NCBI RefSeq assembly: GCF_030019515.1
Contig: NZ_JASEEQ010000002.1
Span: forward strand, 372,001-436,000
DNA from: Nocardioides sp.
GTDB lineage: Bacteria > Actinomycetota > Actinomycetes > Propionibacteriales > Nocardioidaceae
DNA length: 64,000 bases
Reading direction: 5' to 3'
The notes below the pieces were generated by a model, which saw nothing but the letters and a program-made list of their open reading frames with translations, made no database searches and had not been told where the DNA came from. Position 1 is the stretch's first letter, and the number at the start of each line of letters is the position of its first letter. Made by a program: the position numbers and the translations under genes. This document shows, piece by piece, positions 29,111-36,485 of the stretch.

Positions 29111-29926
29111 TCAGGTGGCGATCTGGTAGGCGATGCCGGCTGTGTCCCAGGCCTGGAGGACGGCGGGGTTGGCTCCCGCGTCGGTGATGATGAGATCGAA
29201 GGCATCGAGGGGGACGACGCGGTGCAGGGCGACTCGTCCCAGCTTGCTGGAGTCGACGAGGAGGCACCTGAACGTGGCCACGTCGAGCATCTGGCGCTTC
29301 AGCTCCACGATCCGCTCCTCCTGGTGGAACGCGTCACCGCTGGAGACGGCCGAGGTCGACAAGAACACCGCGTCCGCCCGGATGCTGCGGATCTGCTCGA
29401 TGCACTGAAGGCCGACGAAGCAGTCGTGCGATGCGTTGTAGACACCGCCGAGCCCGATGATCGTGAGCTCCGCGCGGGTGGCGATCTGGCTGAGCATGCG
29501 CAGGCCCTCGAGGAACATGGTCGCGACGTGCAACGGCGCCTTGTCCTGGAGACCCGGGATCATCTGCCGCACCGTCGTCGAGTCGTCCAGCAGCAGTGAC
29601 ATCCCCGGATCGACCAGGTCGAGTGCGGCCCGCGCGATCGCGGTCTTCTCGTCGACCTTCGCCTGTAGCCGGTGCGACAGCTGGGCCTCGAAGACCCCGG
29701 ACGCCTGAGCCGTGACGCCTCCGTGGAACCGCCGAACGATGCCGCGCCGCTCGAGCACCTCCAGGTCGCGGTGGACGGTCATCAGGCTCACCCCGAACTC
29801 GGTGGCGAGCTCCTGTGGCGAGCATGACCCCCTCGTCATGACGAGATCGGCGATCTGCGTCTGCCTCACGTCCGCCTTGCGCCCGCGGACGGTCCGGCCT
29901 CGTTCGGCTGCCGGTGATTCAGTCAT
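29111..29926 (-). CDS. DeoR-family transcriptional regulator
   Basis: The 271-residue regulator has an N-terminal helix-turn-helix (TRGSCSPQELATEFGVSLMTVHRDL in part, about residues 30-55) followed by RRFHGGV, the DeoR linker. A C-terminal sugar-phosphate sensor domain follows, with LDDSTTVRQM, STSAVS and VDSSKLG. It lies inside the operon, between transport and catabolic genes, and most likely represses the cluster until a phosphorylated intermediate binds. Candidate operators are the palindromes at 34441-34487. Confidence 0.9.
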   Translation of the reverse strand: MTESPAAERGRTVRGRKADVRQTQIADLVMTRGSCSPQELATEFGVSLMTVHRDLEVLERRGIVRRFHGGVTAQASGVFEAQLSHRLQAKVDEKTAIARAALDLVDPGMSLLLDDSTTVRQMIPGLQDKAPLHVATMFLEGLRMLSQIATRAELTIIGLGGVYNASHDCFVGLQCIEQIRSIRADAVFLSTSAVSSGDAFHQEERIVELKRQMLDVATFRCLLVDSSKLGRVALHRVVPLDAFDLIITDAGANPAVLQAWDTAGIAYQIAT

Positions 29927-29966
29927 GCGCCACCCTTCCTTCCCGTCGTGAGGGCATGGTGATCGA

Positions 29967-29997
29967 GGTGGGCCGCCGCCGAGGTCGGCGGCCCACC
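29967..29997 (-). terminator. 12-bp-stem hairpin between binding-protein gene and regulator gene
   Basis: GGTGGGCCGCCG (29967-29978) pairs perfectly with CGGCGGCCCACC (29986-29997), loop CCGAGGT. It lies 18 bases after the binding-protein stop on the minus strand, with no T-run. It may partly terminate or stabilise the upstream transporter mRNA. Confidence 0.55.
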
Positions 29998-30015
29998 CGT
30001 CTCACTACAGCCGGG

Positions 30016-30999
30016 TCACTCAGACAGCACGAAGCCGTTGAGCTTGTCTGCGTTGTCGGCGTTGATGAGCACGCAGTCGATGGCCTGCTTCTCGGTCTCC
30101 GGCTCCGTACCGTTCTTGATGTAGTCGTCGGCGTACTGCACCGCGAGCGTCGTGCCCGTCACGATCGGCTGGAGGACGGTGGCCACCATCTCGCCGGCCT
30201 TGACCGCGGCGACAGCGTCGTCGTTGCCGTCGAACCCGAGGACCTTCACCTGGTCGAGCTTGCCGGCGTCCTTGAGTGCCTGGATCGCTCCGAGGGCCAT
30301 CTCGTCGTTGCCGGAGACCACACCGACGATGTTGGGGTGGGCCGAGAGCAGGATCTCCATCTTCTCCTTGCCCTGCGCGCGGTCCCAGTTCGCCGTCTCC
30401 GTCTGGACCAGCTTCAGGTCCGGGAACTGCGAGAGGACGCCGGCGTAGCCGTCGGACCGCACCTGGGCGTTGTTGTCGGTCGGGTTGCCGAAGAGCTCGA
30501 CGTACTCGCCCTTCCCGCCGACGGCCTCGGCCCAGGCCTGGGCACCGAGCGTGGCGCCCTGCGCGTTGTTGGACACGATCTGCGCCTTGGCGATGCCCTG
30601 CTCGCTGATCTCGGCGTTCACCAGGAAGACCGGGATCCCGGCGTCGGTGGCCTTCTTCACGGCGCCGATGCTCTCGTCGGCACCAGCCGGGTCGAGGATG
30701 ATCGCGACGACCTTCTTGCTGATGGCGCCGTCGATGAACTGGTTCTGCTTGTCCGGGTCGTTGCCGTGCGCGTCGACCGTCGTGTCGTAGCCGAGCTTCT
30801 CGGCTTCGGCGACCGCGGTGTCCACCTCGGCCTTCCAGTAGGGGTTGGACGGGTCGACGGTGATGATGGCGATCGTGCCGCCGCCCTTGGCGGCGTCGCC
30901 GTCGGCGGCCTGGTCGGAGTCCGAGTCACTGCCGCCACAGGCGGCGAGCCCGAATGCGGTCAGTGCGCCGATGAGAAGTAGTGCGAACTTGCGCTTCAT
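30016..30999 (-). CDS. Sugar/polyol ABC transporter substrate-binding lipoprotein
   Basis: This RbsB-type binding protein of 327 residues has a lipoprotein signal (LLLIGALTAFGLAACGGS, Cys at about 21) and a Ser/Asp linker. A periplasmic-binding fold follows, with ITVDPSNPYWKAEVDTAVAEA, ILDPAGADES, VSGNDEMALGAIQAL and LGFDGNDDAV. ATG 30999 has AAGGAC seven bases upstream. The ligand is unknown; the neighbouring enzymes point to a tetritol or related polyol. It is the third transport component after the ATPase and permease. Confidence 0.93.
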   Translation of the reverse strand: MKRKFALLLIGALTAFGLAACGGSDSDSDQAADGDAAKGGGTIAIITVDPSNPYWKAEVDTAVAEAEKLGYDTTVDAHGNDPDKQNQFIDGAISKKVVAIILDPAGADESIGAVKKATDAGIPVFLVNAEISEQGIAKAQIVSNNAQGATLGAQAWAEAVGGKGEYVELFGNPTDNNAQVRSDGYAGVLSQFPDLKLVQTETANWDRAQGKEKMEILLSAHPNIVGVVSGNDEMALGAIQALKDAGKLDQVKVLGFDGNDDAVAAVKAGEMVATVLQPIVTGTTLAVQYADDYIKNGTEPETEKQAIDCVLINADNADKLNGFVLSE

Positions 31000-31058
31000 A
31001 GTCGTCCTTTCAGGACTGGTCGGATCACGTTGTGCCGGTGGTACTGATGTGCGAGAGA

Positions 31059-32159
31059 TCAGACGCCGACCATCTCCTCTGTCGGCGCGTCCGTCGTCGG
31101 TGGCAGCGCTGCCGCCGTCCGGATCGCCCTGCTCTTCTGGATGGACTGCTGGATCTGGTCGACTGCGACGGCGAGGATGATGACCGCGCCCTTGACGACC
31201 TGCTGCCAGAAGACGGACACACCCACGAGAACCAGTCCGTCTACGAGGAACCCGATGACGAAGGCGCCGATCATGGTGCCGCGGATCGTGCCGCGACCGC
31301 CGGAGAGGGCGGCCCCGCCGATGACCACGGCCGCGATGGCGTTCAGCTCGTAGAGCTCGCCGCCCTTCGGCGTCGCTGCCGGGAGGTCTGCGGTGAGGAG
31401 CAGACCGACCGTGGCGGCACACATGCCGGCGAGCAGGTAGATGGTGACCTTGATCCTCTTGATCGGCACCCCGGAGAGCTCGGCGGCGCGCTCGTTACCG
31501 CCAGTGGCATAGAGCCAGCGCCCGAACGGCGTCTTGTTGAGGATCACCGAGAAGATCAGGGCGAAGACGACCATGACCCACACCGGGAAGGGGATACCGA
31601 ACGGGTCGCTGGCCAGCACGGTCAGGAAGCCGGTGTTGCCCAGCTCCTTGTCACCGCTCAGCCGGGTGAACGTCTCGCCGTTCGTGATCAGCAACGCGAG
31701 ACCGCGTGCGACGTACAGCATGCCGAGGGTCGCGATGAACGGGGCGACATTGAGATACGCGACGAGAACGCCGTTGAGCCACCCCACGAGGCAGCCGACC
31801 ATGAGGGCGATGATGATCACCACCCAGACCGGCGGATAGGCCACCTGGTCGGTGCCCGGCACGTTCGCGCCCTGGAGGAGATATCCGGCCACGACTCCCG
31901 AGAGCCCCACGCTCGAGCCGACCGAGAGGTCGATGCCGCCGTTCAGGATGACGAGCAGCATCCCGATCGCCAGGATCGCGTTGAGTGCGACGTGACGGGT
32001 CATCAGGATGAGGTTGTCCGGATTCAGGAAGTTCGGGGAGAGCGCGGAGAACACCGCGACGATGATGACCAGCGCCACAAGGGCTCGGCCTTCGACCATC
32101 AGGGCGTTCAGGTTCAGCTTGCGGCCTCTGGGCGCCGCAGTGGTCTCGGTAGGGCTCAT
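31059..32159 (-). CDS. Ribose-type ABC transporter permease
   Basis: The 366-residue membrane protein is of the RbsC family with about ten hydrophobic segments. It shows GGIDLSVGSSVGLSG, typical of the family, then GRWLYATGGNERAAELSG, the loop that contacts the ATPase, and GGRGTIRGTMIGAFVIG. It overlaps the ATPase gene by four bases (ATGA), so the pair is co-translated. Confidence 0.94.
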   Translation of the reverse strand: MSPTETTAAPRGRKLNLNALMVEGRALVALVIIVAVFSALSPNFLNPDNLILMTRHVALNAILAIGMLLVILNGGIDLSVGSSVGLSGVVAGYLLQGANVPGTDQVAYPPVWVVIIIALMVGCLVGWLNGVLVAYLNVAPFIATLGMLYVARGLALLITNGETFTRLSGDKELGNTGFLTVLASDPFGIPFPVWVMVVFALIFSVILNKTPFGRWLYATGGNERAAELSGVPIKRIKVTIYLLAGMCAATVGLLLTADLPAATPKGGELYELNAIAAVVIGGAALSGGRGTIRGTMIGAFVIGFLVDGLVLVGVSVFWQQVVKGAVIILAVAVDQIQQSIQKSRAIRTAAALPPTTDAPTEEMVGV

Positions 32160-33715
32160 TGGACGACTCCGCTGTCTAGGGCTTGGGGATCGAGCTGGTC
32201 GGAGGCGGCGGTCACCTCGTCGCGTTCGGCGTGCAGGGGGTCGAACTCACGCATGACCCGGCCACGGTTCATGACGATGACGCGGTGCGACGACGTCATC
32301 GCCTCGCCGATCTCCGAGGTCGCGTAGAGCACCGCCAATCCACTCTCCGCTGCCTTGAACAGGAGGGAGAAGACCTCGGCCTTGGCGCCGACGTCGATGC
32401 CACGAGTGGGCTCGTCGAGCAGGAGCACCTGCGGCTTGGTCATCAACATCTTGCCGATGACGACCTTCTGCTGGTTTCCGCCGCTCAGCGACGTGATCGG
32501 CGCGCCGGGTCCGGAGGTCTTCACACGGACCTCCTTGATCGCCCAGTCGATGTCCTTCGCCTCGCTCGAGCGGGACACGAACGCCCTCTTCACGAAGCTC
32601 AACAGGCTCGGCAGCGACAGGTTCTTGCCCACGGTCATCATCTGGACCAGCCCGTCGCGCTGACGGTCCTCGGGCACAAGCCCGATGCCGGTGGCGATCC
32701 GGTCCTTGATGGAGCGGCCGGTGATGTCGGTGCCGTTGAGCAGCACCTTGCCGGAGGCGATCGGCTGGCGTCCGGCAAGCGCCTCGAGCAGCTCCGTGCG
32801 GCCGGCTCCCATGGGGCCGTACAGGCAGACGATCTCGCCGGTCTTCAGCTGGAGGTTCATGTCCTGCACAGCGACCCGCCCGGAGTTCGGATCGACCACT
32901 CGGAGATTCTCCAGCTCGAGGATGACGTCACCGTGCTCGCGAGGGTGACCGCTGAAGTCGTGCTCCGCCTCCTTGCCCACCATCTTGGAGATCACCCAGG
33001 AGGGGCTGATGTTGGCGGCATCCTCCGACGCCACCAGCTCGCCATCTCGGAAGACGACGGCGTAGTCGGCGATCTCGATCGCCTCCTCGAGGTGATGGGA
33101 GATATAGACGATCGCCACGCCCTGGGCAGTGAGCTCCCGGATCACTCGGAACAGCACCGCGACCTCGGCGGCGCTGAGCGCCGACGTGGGCTCGTCCATG
33201 ATCAGGATCCGCGCCTTGGTGGAGAGGGCCCGCGCGATCTCGACGACCTGCTGCTGGCCCAGGCGGAGGTTCGCCACGAGCGTGAGCGGGTCGATGGCTC
33301 CCTCGAGGCGCTCCATCACCTCACGGGCGACCGCGCGCTCGGCGGCGAAGTCGACGCTGCCCCTCACGGTGCGCAGCTCACGCCCGACGAACATGTTGTC
33401 GCGGACGTTCAGGTTGGGGCAGAGATTCAGCTCCTGGTGGATGATCGAGATGCCCAGGTCGACCGCGTGGGTCGTCGACTCCAGCTCGACCACCTCGCCG
33501 TCGAGCTCGAGGTGCCCGCTGGTCGGCTGTTCGACGCCGGACATGATCTTCATCAGCGTCGACTTGCCGGCCCCGTTCTCACCGAAGAGGACTGTCACCT
33601 TGCCGCGGCGAACCTCGAAGTTCACGCCCTTGAGCGCTCGTGTCACGCCGTAGGTCTGGACGATGTCGACAGCTCGCAGGATGACGTCGCCGTCGGTGCC
33701 CGGCTCGTCGGTCAC
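32156..33715 (-). CDS. Ribose-type ABC transporter ATP-binding protein, duplicated
   Basis: The 519-residue RbsA/MglA-type ATPase has two nucleotide-binding domains. Domain 1 has GENGAGKSTLMKIM, the signature LRLGQQQVVEIA and MDEPTSAL. Domain 2 has the degenerate Walker A GPMGAGRTELLEAL, the signature LSGGNQQKV and LDEPTRGIDVG. This asymmetry is normal for carbohydrate importers of class 2. It overlaps both neighbours by four bases. Confidence 0.95.
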   Translation of the reverse strand: MTDEPGTDGDVILRAVDIVQTYGVTRALKGVNFEVRRGKVTVLFGENGAGKSTLMKIMSGVEQPTSGHLELDGEVVELESTTHAVDLGISIIHQELNLCPNLNVRDNMFVGRELRTVRGSVDFAAERAVAREVMERLEGAIDPLTLVANLRLGQQQVVEIARALSTKARILIMDEPTSALSAAEVAVLFRVIRELTAQGVAIVYISHHLEEAIEIADYAVVFRDGELVASEDAANISPSWVISKMVGKEAEHDFSGHPREHGDVILELENLRVVDPNSGRVAVQDMNLQLKTGEIVCLYGPMGAGRTELLEALAGRQPIASGKVLLNGTDITGRSIKDRIATGIGLVPEDRQRDGLVQMMTVGKNLSLPSLLSFVKRAFVSRSSEAKDIDWAIKEVRVKTSGPGAPITSLSGGNQQKVVIGKMLMTKPQVLLLDEPTRGIDVGAKAEVFSLLFKAAESGLAVLYATSEIGEAMTSSHRVIVMNRGRVMREFDPLHAERDEVTAASDQLDPQALDSGVVQ

Positions 33716-34359
33716 TGCCCGACCTCGATCGATACGGGATGGATGATGAACGACTTCGGCGGCCCCCCGGTCGCCCAGCCGCCGACCACGGTGACCTGCA
33801 CCCCCGCAGCCAGATCCGGCTGGACCGAGGTGAGCACGTCGGACTGGATCTTGATCTTGATCTCGTTGGCGACCGACTGGAACGCGGTCTGGTCCTGGAA
33901 GTCGCCGAACTTCACGTCGCCGATGGCGTCTCGCACTGCGGTGCCCTGCAGGACGTTGCCGAGTGCGATCCGCACCTCGACGTCCTGGGGGACACCGGCT
34001 ACCTCGAGGAGCGCGAAGTTCGCGTCGACCTCCTTGATCGTGCCGGTCGCCGTAACGGGGAACGCGTAGGCGTTGCTGCCGAGGTCCTGGCCGTACTCAG
34101 CTCCCGCGGCTGCCAGGTTCTCGTCGACGGCGGGGGCGAGGACAGCGATGTCCACGGCCGACTCGGTGATCGTCTGCTGCCAGCCCGAGAAGTTCTCCTC
34201 GACGAAGTCGGCTGCGACGAAGGCCGGCGGATTGATGGCCTCCTCTTCTTCGGGGCTCAACCAGGTCGTGCTGAATCCCATCGCTGCGACCAGGACGGCG
34301 AGGGCGACGGCAGCGATGCTGCGGCGGGTCCGCGGCGAAGATCGCCTGGGACTGCTCAT
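33712..34359 (-). CDS. DUF2291 family membrane-anchored protein
   Basis: This 215-residue protein has one N-terminal transmembrane helix (IAAVALAVLVAAMGF) and an extracytoplasmic beta-rich domain. The pattern YGQDLGSNAYAFPVTATG and LQGTAVRDAIGDVKFGDF fits DUF2291, a family found beside RbsA-type importers. It is the first gene of the main island operon and overlaps the ATPase gene by four bases. An accessory role in transport is inferred from context. Confidence 0.8.
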   Translation of the reverse strand: MSSPRRSSPRTRRSIAAVALAVLVAAMGFSTTWLSPEEEEAINPPAFVAADFVEENFSGWQQTITESAVDIAVLAPAVDENLAAAGAEYGQDLGSNAYAFPVTATGTIKEVDANFALLEVAGVPQDVEVRIALGNVLQGTAVRDAIGDVKFGDFQDQTAFQSVANEIKIKIQSDVLTSVQPDLAAGVQVTVVGGWATGGPPKSFIIHPVSIEVGQ

Positions 34360-34440
34360 GCTGTCTCCTTTGCTCGGTTCGACGCCGAAGCCGGAGGGCC
34401 GGCGGGGTGGACGTCCGAGGGCTTGTGAGCAGCGAACCTA

Positions 34441-34487
34441 CGTTAGAGATCTAACGCCCCGCAATCAGAATGGGAAAGTTATAACTT
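34441..34487. promoter_or_regulatory. Two palindromic operator candidates upstream of the main island operon
   Basis: CGTTAGAGATCTAACG (34441-34456) has 7-base arms around GA. AAGTTATAACTT (34476-34487) is a perfect 12-bp palindrome. Both lie in an unusually AT-rich stretch 82-128 bases upstream of the first gene (DUF2291) and are the best candidates for DeoR-regulator sites. TACGTT/TAACGG half-sites continue to about 34507. Confidence 0.55.
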
Positions 34488-34607
34488 ACGTTTTGGTAAC
34501 GGTACGTTCATCTGCGCGAACCGCCGGCACCCCTGCGCCTGACCCGCGGGGGCGGGTCGCGGTCGGGGCCCCGCCCGGCGCGTCTCGACCGCGGTGACGG
34601 CGCCAGG

Positions 34608-35381
34608 TCACGGGACCCCTGCTGCCTCAGCAGCGATGGCCGCGAGCCGCAGGAAGCCCTCCGGCGTCCAGGCGGCCCGGCCGACGAAGAGCCCGTCGGT
34701 GTTCGCGTCGAGCAGGAGGTCGGCGGCGTTGGCCTCGTCGACGCTGCCTCCGTACAGCAGAGCTCGGCACCCGACTCCCCCACTGACCTCCCGGGCGACC
34801 CGAGCCAGCTCCGACACCACCGGCGCGACCTCTGTCGGCGTTGCGGGCCGCCCATGCTCACCAATGGCCCAGATCGGCTCGTAGGCGATCAGCACACCGC
34901 TCACCTCGGTTGACGAGAGTCGACCCAATGCGGCTCTGACCTGGGACGATACAAACTCGATCGCCTCCCCTGCCTCGTGCACGTCGACCGGCTCGCCGAC
35001 GCAGATCAGCGGCATCAGGCCCGCGTCCACAGCGGCCCGCGCCTTGAGCGCAACCGTCTCGTCGGTCTCGGCGTGGTGCTGCCGTCGCTCTGAGTGGCCT
35101 ATCTCGACCAAGCGGGCGCCGGCATCGCCCACCATCCTCATGGACACCTCGCCGGTGCCGGCCCCCTCCGGCCCCCAGTGCGCGTTCTGCGCGCCGAGCA
35201 ACACCGGGGACTCGGCCGGGAGGGCGTCGCGCGCGGCGGCGAGACTCGTGTGTGCCGGTATCACGAAGGGCTGGATCCCGGCGGGAAGCTCCGCGGTGGC
35301 GATGTGCTCGATGTACGCCCTGGCCTCGGCGATGGTCTTGGTCATCTTCCAGCTGGTACCGATCCACACAGGTAGTTTCAC
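34608..35381 (-). CDS. Triose-phosphate isomerase-family protein (LerI-like)
   Basis: A TIM-barrel isomerase of 257 residues. The catalytic Lys is in IGTSWKMTK (about residues 6-14), where canonical TIM has GNWKMN: the conserved Asn is a Ser here. The catalytic His is in IGHSERRQ, Glu in AYEPIWAIG, and the phosphate loop is LYGGSVDEANA. GTG 35381 is supported by AGAGGG seven bases upstream; another GTG at 35396 is possible. In this cluster it probably interconverts L-erythrulose 1-P and D-erythrulose 4-P, as LerI/EryH proteins do, and not triose phosphates. Confidence 0.87.
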   Translation of the reverse strand: MKLPVWIGTSWKMTKTIAEARAYIEHIATAELPAGIQPFVIPAHTSLAAARDALPAESPVLLGAQNAHWGPEGAGTGEVSMRMVGDAGARLVEIGHSERRQHHAETDETVALKARAAVDAGLMPLICVGEPVDVHEAGEAIEFVSSQVRAALGRLSSTEVSGVLIAYEPIWAIGEHGRPATPTEVAPVVSELARVAREVSGGVGCRALLYGGSVDEANAADLLLDANTDGLFVGRAAWTPEGFLRLAAIAAEAAGVP

Positions 35382-35523
35382 GTCAGTCCCTCTCACACAG
35401 GCGGGCGCCTGATGGGGATATTTTCACATACCTAGGGCCTATGCGAGAGAAACCTCCCACGCGAGAGGGATGATCGCCACACGAAACGGGCATTTCCGCG
35501 CCGCGTAGTGCCACACTGCGGAC
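35382..35523. promoter_or_regulatory. Divergent promoter region between isomerase and ribokinase genes
   Basis: 142 bases separate the two starts. An imperfect inverted repeat centred on CCTAGG, with CATA and TATG arms, spans 35427-35443, and GCGAGAG occurs twice to its right. These are operator candidates. Clear -10/-35 boxes cannot be assigned. Confidence 0.4.
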
Positions 35524-36444
35524 ATGTCGGATGTCGTCGTCCTGGGCAGCGCCAACGTCGATCTGGTGATGAGGGTGGCCCGCTACCCCGGCGCCGGAGA
35601 GACCGTCACCGCAGAGCGGGTCGGGGAGCTCCCCGGCGGAAAAGGCCTGAACCAGGCGGTCGCTGCGGCGCGGGCTGGCGCGCGGACCTCCTTCGTCGGC
35701 ACGGTCGGAGACGACGAGCACGGCCGGATGCTGGCCGGTGTCCTGGCGGTTGAGGGCATCGACATCACGGCGCTCGGGCGATCGACAACGGCCACTGGCA
35801 TGGCAGTGATCGCACTCCACCGCGACGGGGACAACAGCATCTTCGTGCTGCCGGGCGCGAACGCGCATCTGGAGGTCGACGAGGCGGGTCGAGGGCTGAT
35901 CGCCGGCAGCACCGTGATGGTCGCCCAGCTGGAGGTCCCTATCTCGGCTGTGAACGACGCGCTGCACGTGGCACGGGCAGCTGGCGTGCGGACGATCCTG
36001 AACGCCGCGCCTGCCGCTCCGTTGGACGACTCGCTCCTGGAATCGGTCGACGTCCTCGTGGTCAACGAGCACGAGGCCGCTCTGCTGGGCGGCCACGGCG
36101 ACCCGATCCGGGCCGCTGTGGCGCTGGGGCGGTCGGTGGGGCTGACCGTCGTCACCCTGGGGTCCGAGGGTGCCGCGGTGGTCAGTCGCGATGGCAGCGT
36201 CGAGCGGCACCCGGGGCTCCCGGCCAATGCGGTCGACACCACCGGCGCCGGGGACACCTTCGTAGGAGTGCTGGCGGCGACCCTAGCCGCGGGCGGATCG
36301 ACCCGCCTCGCCGTCGAGCGCGGCGTGGCTGCGGGTGCCGTGGCGGTCGAGCGGATCGGCGCGGTGCCGTCGATCCCCACCTACGAGGAGGTCAGCGCTC
36401 GATTGCACGCCGCATACGCCCGCGGTCCCGAGACGTCGCGCTGA
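35524..36444 (+). CDS. rbsK: Ribokinase-family (PfkB) sugar kinase
   Basis: The 306-residue PfkB-type kinase shows VVLGSANVDLVMRV and GGKGLNQAVAAARAG at the N-terminus, VVNEHEAALL in the middle, and the catalytic loop DTTGAGDTFVGVLAA. These suit ribokinase. It is the only gene on the plus strand of the island, divergent from the TIM-family gene. Its job in a tetrose pathway is unclear. It could phosphorylate ribose or another sugar taken up by the same importer. Confidence 0.9.
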   Translation: MSDVVVLGSANVDLVMRVARYPGAGETVTAERVGELPGGKGLNQAVAAARAGARTSFVGTVGDDEHGRMLAGVLAVEGIDITALGRSTTATGMAVIALHRDGDNSIFVLPGANAHLEVDEAGRGLIAGSTVMVAQLEVPISAVNDALHVARAAGVRTILNAAPAAPLDDSLLESVDVLVVNEHEAALLGGHGDPIRAAVALGRSVGLTVVTLGSEGAAVVSRDGSVERHPGLPANAVDTTGAGDTFVGVLAATLAAGGSTRLAVERGVAAGAVAVERIGAVPSIPTYEEVSARLHAAYARGPETSR

Positions 36445-36485
36445 ACCCCCTGACGGGGAACATCCGCGGCGGCCACTCCCGGCGG

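Larger units (their letters stand above)
23449..36485. mobile_element. Inserted catabolic island between duplicated potC sequences
   Basis: About 13 kb carrying a ribose-type ABC importer, regulator and carbon-catabolic enzymes lies between a truncated and an intact copy of the same permease gene. It separates the potADBC operon from its former downstream neighbour. Base composition looks lower in GC than the flanks: 36 of 60 G/C at 33061-33120 against 45 of 60 at 38521-38580, counted by eye. No transposase, integrase or tRNA attachment site is visible, which favours homologous recombination over a dedicated mobile element. The exact ends are uncertain by tens of bases. Confidence 0.7.

Noticed and set aside
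26268..29129. 953-codon plus-strand frame antisense to the dehydrogenase and kinase genes
   Set aside because: Shadow frame of the minus-strand genes; low-complexity Asp/Val/Arg composition and no recognisable domain.
23449..36485. Prophage or classical transposon as source of the island
   Set aside because: No integrase, transposase, terminal inverted repeats or phage structural genes are present; the flanking repeat is host coding sequence.
36444..36485. CCCC-TGAC-GGGG as a ribokinase terminator
   Set aside because: The stem is only four base pairs and could occur by chance at this GC content.
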